A stretch of 64,000 nucleotides of DNA from DASYPQ01 sp041488095 (lineage in GTDB: Bacteria > Planctomycetota > UBA1135 > GCA-002686595): contig JBGPOP010000020.1 in NCBI GenBank assembly GCA_041488095.1, positions 20,180-84,179 on the forward strand. Direction: 5' to 3'. The position numbers and the translations under genes are program-made. Of this stretch, positions 58,565-64,000 are shown in pieces (the stretch's first letter is position 1; the number at the start of each line of letters is the position of its first letter). Under the pieces are notes generated by a model. The model searched no databases. It was not told where the DNA came from and saw only the letters and a list, made by a program, of their open reading frames with translations.

Positions 58565-60796
58565 GTGAGCACGAACCGCGTCGTCGTCGTCGAGGAGAAC
58601 CTCGACCGCTACCTCGCGAGCGCAGCGCGGCCTTCGCGCCGGCTCGCGCCCGAGGAGCCGCTGCATTCCGGAGGCCAGCTCGTGGCGCGCGCGGCTGTCG
58701 AGCTCTTCGAGGACCAGGTCCTCTCCCGCGCGCTCGACGTCGCCGCGCGTGAACTGAAGCGCACGAGCAAGAGCTTCTACACCATCTCCAGCGCCGGCCA
58801 CGAGAACGACGCGGTCCTCGGCGCGCTGCTGCGGCTCGATGATCCCTGCTTCCTGCACTACCGCTCGGGCGGGCTGATGATGGCGCGCAGCCGCAAGGCC
58901 CCCGGCGTCACACCCGGCTTCGACACGCTGCTCTCCCTGTGCGCGTCCGCCGAGGACCCGATCAGCGGCGGCCGGCACAAGGTGTGGGGAAGCCGGCGCT
59001 TGTGGGTCCCACCGCAGACCTCGACGATCGCTTCGCACCTGCCCAAGGCCGTCGGCATGGCCTTCGCGATCGGGCGCGCACGCCGCCTCGCGCACGACAC
59101 TTGCCTCCCTTCGGACTCGATCGTCTGTTGTTCCTTCGGCGACGCCTCGGTGAACCATGCCACGGCCTTGGCGGGGCTGAACGCGGCGCGGTACATGACC
59201 AGGAGCGGTGTGCCCTGCCCGATCCTCTTCGTGTGCGAGGACAACGGGATCGGCATCTCGGTGGACACGCCCAAACGCTGGGTCGAGGACCTGTACGGAG
59301 AAACGGCGCATCTGCGTTACTTCCGTGCCGAAGGCGAGGTCGACGAGATGTGGGACGCATCCGCGGCCGCGATCGAGGCTTGCCGCTCGAGCCGCGTACC
59401 GGTCTTCCTCCACATGAAGTGCGTGCGACTGTGGGGTCACGCCGGCAGCGACGTCGAGACCACCTACCGCACGATCGGGGAGATCGAGGCGATCGAAGCG
59501 CAGGATCCGCTTCTTCGCAACGCGAGGAGGCTCGTGGAAACCGGTGCCGCCGATCCCGAATCCCTGCGCACGCTCGTGGCCGACACGCGCGAGCGGGTCA
59601 TGGCCGCGGCCGAGGAGGCGTCGCACCGCCCGCGCCTCACGACGCGTGAGCAGGTGCTCGCACCCCTCGCGCCCTGGGACGAGGCGCGGATCCGAATCGC
59701 CTGCTCGCGTCCCGACGACGAGGGGAAGCGGCGGCAGTTCTGGGGCGACGCCCTCCCGGAAGCCACGAAGAGTCCGACGAAACGCACGCTCGGCGCACAC
59801 ATCGACTCGGCCCTCCATGACGAGATGTTGCGCCGATCCGAGATGCTCGTGTTCGGCGAGGACACCGGGAAGAAAGGCGGCGTCTACGGCGTGACGCAAG
59901 GCCTCCAGAAGCGCTTCGGCCTCGCGCGCGTTTTCGACACTCTGCTCGACGAGACCTCGATCCTCGGTCTCGCCCAGGGTCTCGCCCACGCGGGCTTCCT
60001 GCCCGTGCCGGAGATCCAGTACCTCGCGTACCTCCACAATGCGCTCGACCAGCTCCGGGGAGAGGCCTGCTCGCTCTCGTTCTTCTCCGATGGCCAGTTC
60101 ACGAACCCGATGGTCGTGCGCATCCAGGGACTCGCCTACCAGAAGGGCTTCGGCGGGCACTTCCACAACGACAACTCGATCGGCGCGCTGCGTGACATCC
60201 CGGGGCTGATTCTGGCCGTGCCCTCGCGCGGCGACGACGCGGCTCGGATGCTGCGCGGAGCCCTGACGATCGCGCGCGAGTGCGGGCGCGTGATCTGCTT
60301 CCTCGAGCCGATCGCTCTGTACCACGAGCGCGACCTGTACGAGGAAGGCGACAACGGCTGGCTCTTCGACTACCCGCCGCCGCCGAGCCATCTCCTGCCC
60401 GGGGAGGTCGGCGTCTACGGCGAGGGAGTCTGTGACCTCGTCCTCCTCACCTACGGGAACGGAGTGCGCCTCTCGCTACGCGCCGCGCGGCGTCTCGAGC
60501 GCGAGGCCAAGATCCGGGCGCGCGTCGTCGACGCGCGCTGGCTCGCGCCGCTGCCCTTCGACGCGATCCGCCGCCACGCGGAGGAATGCGGGCAGCTCCT
60601 CGTCGTCGACGAGTGCCGTGCGACCGGCGGCGGGATCGCGGATGCGGTGATCGCGCGTCTGGCGGAAGAAGGGTCGAGGGTCAAGTCGGCCTCGGTGCGC
60701 GCCGCGGACAGCTACGTGCCGCTCGGAACGGCCACGTCCGCCGTGCTCGTCGGCGAGGACGAGATCGCCGCGGCCGCGAAGAGGTTCTCCCGGTGA
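58565..60796 (+). CDS. Fused 2-oxoacid dehydrogenase E1 (alpha-beta), branched-chain type
   Basis: A 743-residue thiamine-diphosphate enzyme in which E1-alpha (about 60-390) and E1-beta (about 415-743) are one chain. The alpha half has SAGHENDAVLGALL, HYRSGG and the TPP motif GDAS(192)...EDNGIGIS (Asn227); the usual GDG is GDA here. The beta half shows MLVFGEDTGKKGGVYGVTQGLQKRFG and LDEIS-like LLDETSILG. Fused E1 chains of this kind are known for branched-chain or related 2-oxoacids. No E2 or E3 gene adjoins it; lpd lies at the other window end. The GTG start is preceded by TAGAGT at 21 bases. The stop overlaps the acyltransferase start (GTGA). Confidence 0.9.
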   Translation: MSTNRVVVVEENLDRYLASAARPSRRLAPEEPLHSGGQLVARAAVELFEDQVLSRALDVAARELKRTSKSFYTISSAGHENDAVLGALLRLDDPCFLHYRSGGLMMARSRKAPGVTPGFDTLLSLCASAEDPISGGRHKVWGSRRLWVPPQTSTIASHLPKAVGMAFAIGRARRLAHDTCLPSDSIVCCSFGDASVNHATALAGLNAARYMTRSGVPCPILFVCEDNGIGISVDTPKRWVEDLYGETAHLRYFRAEGEVDEMWDASAAAIEACRSSRVPVFLHMKCVRLWGHAGSDVETTYRTIGEIEAIEAQDPLLRNARRLVETGAADPESLRTLVADTRERVMAAAEEASHRPRLTTREQVLAPLAPWDEARIRIACSRPDDEGKRRQFWGDALPEATKSPTKRTLGAHIDSALHDEMLRRSEMLVFGEDTGKKGGVYGVTQGLQKRFGLARVFDTLLDETSILGLAQGLAHAGFLPVPEIQYLAYLHNALDQLRGEACSLSFFSDGQFTNPMVVRIQGLAYQKGFGGHFHNDNSIGALRDIPGLILAVPSRGDDAARMLRGALTIARECGRVICFLEPIALYHERDLYEEGDNGWLFDYPPPPSHLLPGEVGVYGEGVCDLVLLTYGNGVRLSLRAARRLEREAKIRARVVDARWLAPLPFDAIRRHAEECGQLLVVDECRATGGGIADAVIARLAEEGSRVKSASVRAADSYVPLGTATSAVLVGEDEIAAAAKRFSR

Positions 60797-61794
60797 GACG
60801 CGCCGCGATCCTGTGCCCCGGACGCGGCTCCTACACCGAGCGCACGCTGCGGTCCCTGCCCGAGAGCCACCCGTGGGTGAGCCGCGCCGAGGAGCTGCGC
60901 CGCGAAACCGGCCTGCCTTCGCTCGTCGAGCTCGACCGAGCCGCGCGTTTCGACCCGGGCGTGCACCTCGCACCCTCGAACGCCTCGCCCCTGATCTGGC
61001 TCGTCACGATGCTCGACAGCGCGGCTGCACTGCAGGAGCACAAGGTCGTGTGCGTGGGAGGCAACTCGATGGGCTGGTACACCGCGCTTGCGGTCGCCGG
61101 CGCGCTCGATTTCGACGACGGCTTCCACCTGGTCCAGGAGATGTCGATCCTGCAGGAGGAGCAGCACCGGGCGGAGGGCGGCGGCCAGGTGATCCATCCG
61201 CTCGTCGACGAGCGCTGGCAGAAGGATCCGACGCTCGAGGAATCGGTGCGCAGCGCGATCGAGAGCTCGGGCGGGCAGGCCTTCCCCTCGATCCTCCTCG
61301 GCGGCTACGTCGTGCTCGCCGGAATGGAGGCCGGCACCGCGCATCTCTTGAAAACGCTGCCGAAGACGAAGCTCGGGTCGACGCCGTACCCGTTCCGCTT
61401 GATGCAGCACGGACCCTATCACACGCCGCTGGTCCGCGGCGTGGCGGACCAGGCGAAGCAGAGGCTCTCGCGCCTGGAGTTCCGCGCGCCCCGCGTCACG
61501 CTGATCGACGGCCGAGGCGCGCGCTTCACCCCTTGGTCCACCGACCCCGCGGCGCTCGCCGAATACACGCTCGGTGCGCAGATCACGACCCCCTACGATT
61601 TCACGGCCAGCGTGGGCGTCGCGCTGCGCGAGTACGCTCCCGACCACCTCGTCTGCCCCGGCCCGGGCAATTCTCTCGGCGGCGTGTGCGGCCAGATCCT
61701 GGTCCAGCAGGGCTGGCGCGGAATCCACGCGCGCGAGGACTTCGACCGCGTGCAGCAGTCCGACGCACCGATCCTGATCTCGATGCGGCGATGA
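60793..61794 (+). CDS. FabD-like acyltransferase lacking the malonyl-binding arginine
   Basis: A 333-residue protein of the malonyl-CoA:ACP transacylase fold. The nucleophile Ser92 is in VGGNSMGWYTALAVAGAL (GxSxGxY, the FabD elbow) and His210 in GPYHTPLV is the likely catalytic base. PGRGS replaces the usual PGQGS oxyanion segment, and where FabD has the malonyl-binding Arg (EMRGKFMQE) this protein has EMSILQEE, a Ser118. A non-carboxylated acyl group is thus likelier than malonyl. It starts with GTG inside the stop of the fused E1, so the two probably act in one pathway, passing acyl groups made by the dehydrogenase to a carrier protein. Confidence 0.78.
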   Translation: MRRAAILCPGRGSYTERTLRSLPESHPWVSRAEELRRETGLPSLVELDRAARFDPGVHLAPSNASPLIWLVTMLDSAAALQEHKVVCVGGNSMGWYTALAVAGALDFDDGFHLVQEMSILQEEQHRAEGGGQVIHPLVDERWQKDPTLEESVRSAIESSGGQAFPSILLGGYVVLAGMEAGTAHLLKTLPKTKLGSTPYPFRLMQHGPYHTPLVRGVADQAKQRLSRLEFRAPRVTLIDGRGARFTPWSTDPAALAEYTLGAQITTPYDFTASVGVALREYAPDHLVCPGPGNSLGGVCGQILVQQGWRGIHAREDFDRVQQSDAPILISMRR

Positions 61795-61835
61795 AATCTC
61801 GCTTGCGCATCCCGTCGGTGCGCCGGATCGGACGA

Positions 61836-62702
61836 TCAGGTTCCCGAAGTGAGTCGCGGCGGGTCCTGGCCGGGGACGGGCAGCTCCCGCAGCGGCGGAT
61901 CGCCGAGGGCGTCCCAGGCGCGCCTCACCATGTCGTTGCCGTGCGCGCGCTCGAGCCGGCGCACGAAGAAATGCCCGCGCGCCATGTCCTGGAAGTGGCC
62001 GATGAAGATCGCGTTCACCGTCGCGCCGCCGATCGCGCCGATCACCGGGACGGCCTCTGCGGCGACTTTCTCCGAGACCGCCACGCTGAAGCGCGACGCG
62101 AGCTGCGTGACCAGCCGCACGATCACGGGAGCGCCCTCCTCGGCCAGCCCCTTCTCGGCGATGAACTGCGCCGCCTCGGCCACTGCGGCCGCGAGCGCGG
62201 TGCGCACGGCGAAGTAGCCGCTCTCGGCAGCGTCGTCCTTCCGCGAGGGACCGCCGAGCGCGAGCACCTCGAGACAGGCCAGTCGCGCCTCGACGCTCGC
62301 AAGATCCTCTCCCTGGCTGCGCGCGTGGTCGGCGATCGAGCGCAGCATGATCGCGGTCGAGACGGGCAGCTCGAAGGGCAGCGCCGGCAGCCCGAAGAAA
62401 CCGCCCGCTCCTCCGGCGCCGATCGCGAGCACCTTGTGGGTGAGATCCGCCGGGCGCTTGCGACGCTTGGGGCCGAGGGTCGTGATCGCGACTCGCAGCG
62501 CCCTGCGCAGAGCCCAGGTGGTCGCATCCTGCACCCTCGCCGACCACCCCGATGGAAGGAATGCGAAGCCCTTCTCGACCGGAGCGCCGAGAAGGTTGGC
62601 CAATCGGATCGCCAGTCCGGGATGCTCGAGCAGGGACTTGGCTTCCCGCAGCTCCTCGATCTCGACCGGGCTGAGCGGCATCCGGATCTCCGGCCCGAGC
62701 AT
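61836..62702 (-). CDS. EcsC-family protein
   Basis: A 288-residue protein of the EcsC family (named after a gene next to a Bacillus ABC transporter; function not defined). Conserved parts are the hydrophobic LAIGAGGAGGFFGLPALPFELPVSTAIMLRSIADHARSQGED split by charged residues, CLEVLALGGPS, and VPVIGAIGGATVNAIFIGHFQDMARGHF near the end. Several hydrophobic helices suggest membrane association. The ATG at 62702 is used, MPLSP seven codons later is an alternative. It lies 28 bases after galK in the same direction. Confidence 0.88.
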   Translation of the reverse strand: MLGPEIRMPLSPVEIEELREAKSLLEHPGLAIRLANLLGAPVEKGFAFLPSGWSARVQDATTWALRRALRVAITTLGPKRRKRPADLTHKVLAIGAGGAGGFFGLPALPFELPVSTAIMLRSIADHARSQGEDLASVEARLACLEVLALGGPSRKDDAAESGYFAVRTALAAAVAEAAQFIAEKGLAEEGAPVIVRLVTQLASRFSVAVSEKVAAEAVPVIGAIGGATVNAIFIGHFQDMARGHFFVRRLERAHGNDMVRRAWDALGDPPLRELPVPGQDPPRLTSGT

Positions 62703-62730
62703 ACGCGGCGTCGGGCTCGAGATCCCGCGC

Positions 62731-63981
<1,251 letters not shown>

Positions 63982-64000
63982 GGGCTCGACGGATTCTCCT

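Overview
The window is a GC-rich (about two-thirds G+C by eye), densely packed bacterial chromosome segment carrying 57 protein genes, one tRNA-Leu and no recognisable insertion sequence, prophage or CRISPR array. The best guess for its origin is a high-GC planctomycete-like bacterium. That inference rests on the secreted proteins: a 174-bp tandem-repeat exoprotein with a separate Cys/Gly-rich C-terminal domain, an FG-GAP plus collagen-like protein, and several lipoproteins of the kind met in Planctomycetota. The housekeeping genes do not settle the phylum, and no rRNA is present to check it.

Layout. 1-9.0 kb: the 3' end of lpd, then a long leftward gene string rsmD > nagA > small secreted protein > manA > rluB > two M16 peptidases > baeRF-like protein, with many stop/start overlaps. 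9.1-10.7 kb: pdxJ-dapA, rightward. 10.8-15 kb: pcm (leftward), clpB (rightward) and an HU-family gene (leftward), with a shared hairpin between clpB and HU. 15.2-18.7 kb: an ATPase_2/DUF234-type ATPase behind palindromic AT-rich elements, coupled to a small CxxC protein; then a bacilliredoxin and two uncharacterised genes. 18.8-26.5 kb: tRNA-Leu(UAG) followed by a surface-glycan region (two GT2 enzymes, a sulfatase-fold protein, a WecD-like/WecE pair, a GT-C-like membrane protein, a methyltransferase). 26.5-31 kb: a Deg-type protease, an ion antiporter and the repeat exoprotein. 31.2-39.6 kb: aldo/keto reductase, giant DUF2339 membrane protein, cyanophycinase-like lipoprotein, GT39-TPR membrane protein and a secreted metallopeptidase. 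39.6-43.1 kb: a DapB-like dehydrogenase, lysA, a small unknown protein and a pirin. 43.2-50.5 kb: GHL10-like lipoprotein, ASKHA sugar kinase, ribbon-helix-helix protein, SPFH protein, a half-barrel/golvesin-like exoprotein, and lemA with two TPM-domain genes. 50.6-56.5 kb: nagB overlapping a sensor kinase, a B3/B4 protein, a dienelactone hydrolase and an MFS transporter. 56.8-64 kb: the collagen-like protein, a fused 2-oxoacid dehydrogenase E1 coupled to a FabD-like acyltransferase, an EcsC protein and galK.

How the genes fit together. Amino-sugar and hexose use is a recurring theme (nagA, nagB, manA, galK, ASKHA kinase, GHL10-like protein). Lysine/diaminopimelate synthesis is represented by dapA, lysA and a DapB-like gene. 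Envelope glycan assembly fills 18.9-26.5 kb. The most unusual arrangements are the E1 fusion coupled to a FabD-like protein that lacks the malonyl-binding arginine, the overlap of nagB with a histidine kinase, the ATPase with its nested palindromes and zinc-like partner, and the SPFH-RHH-kinase gene string. A -10-like hexamer lies 9-21 bases from several start codons that lack a Shine-Dalgarno sequence, which suggests that very short leaders are common here.
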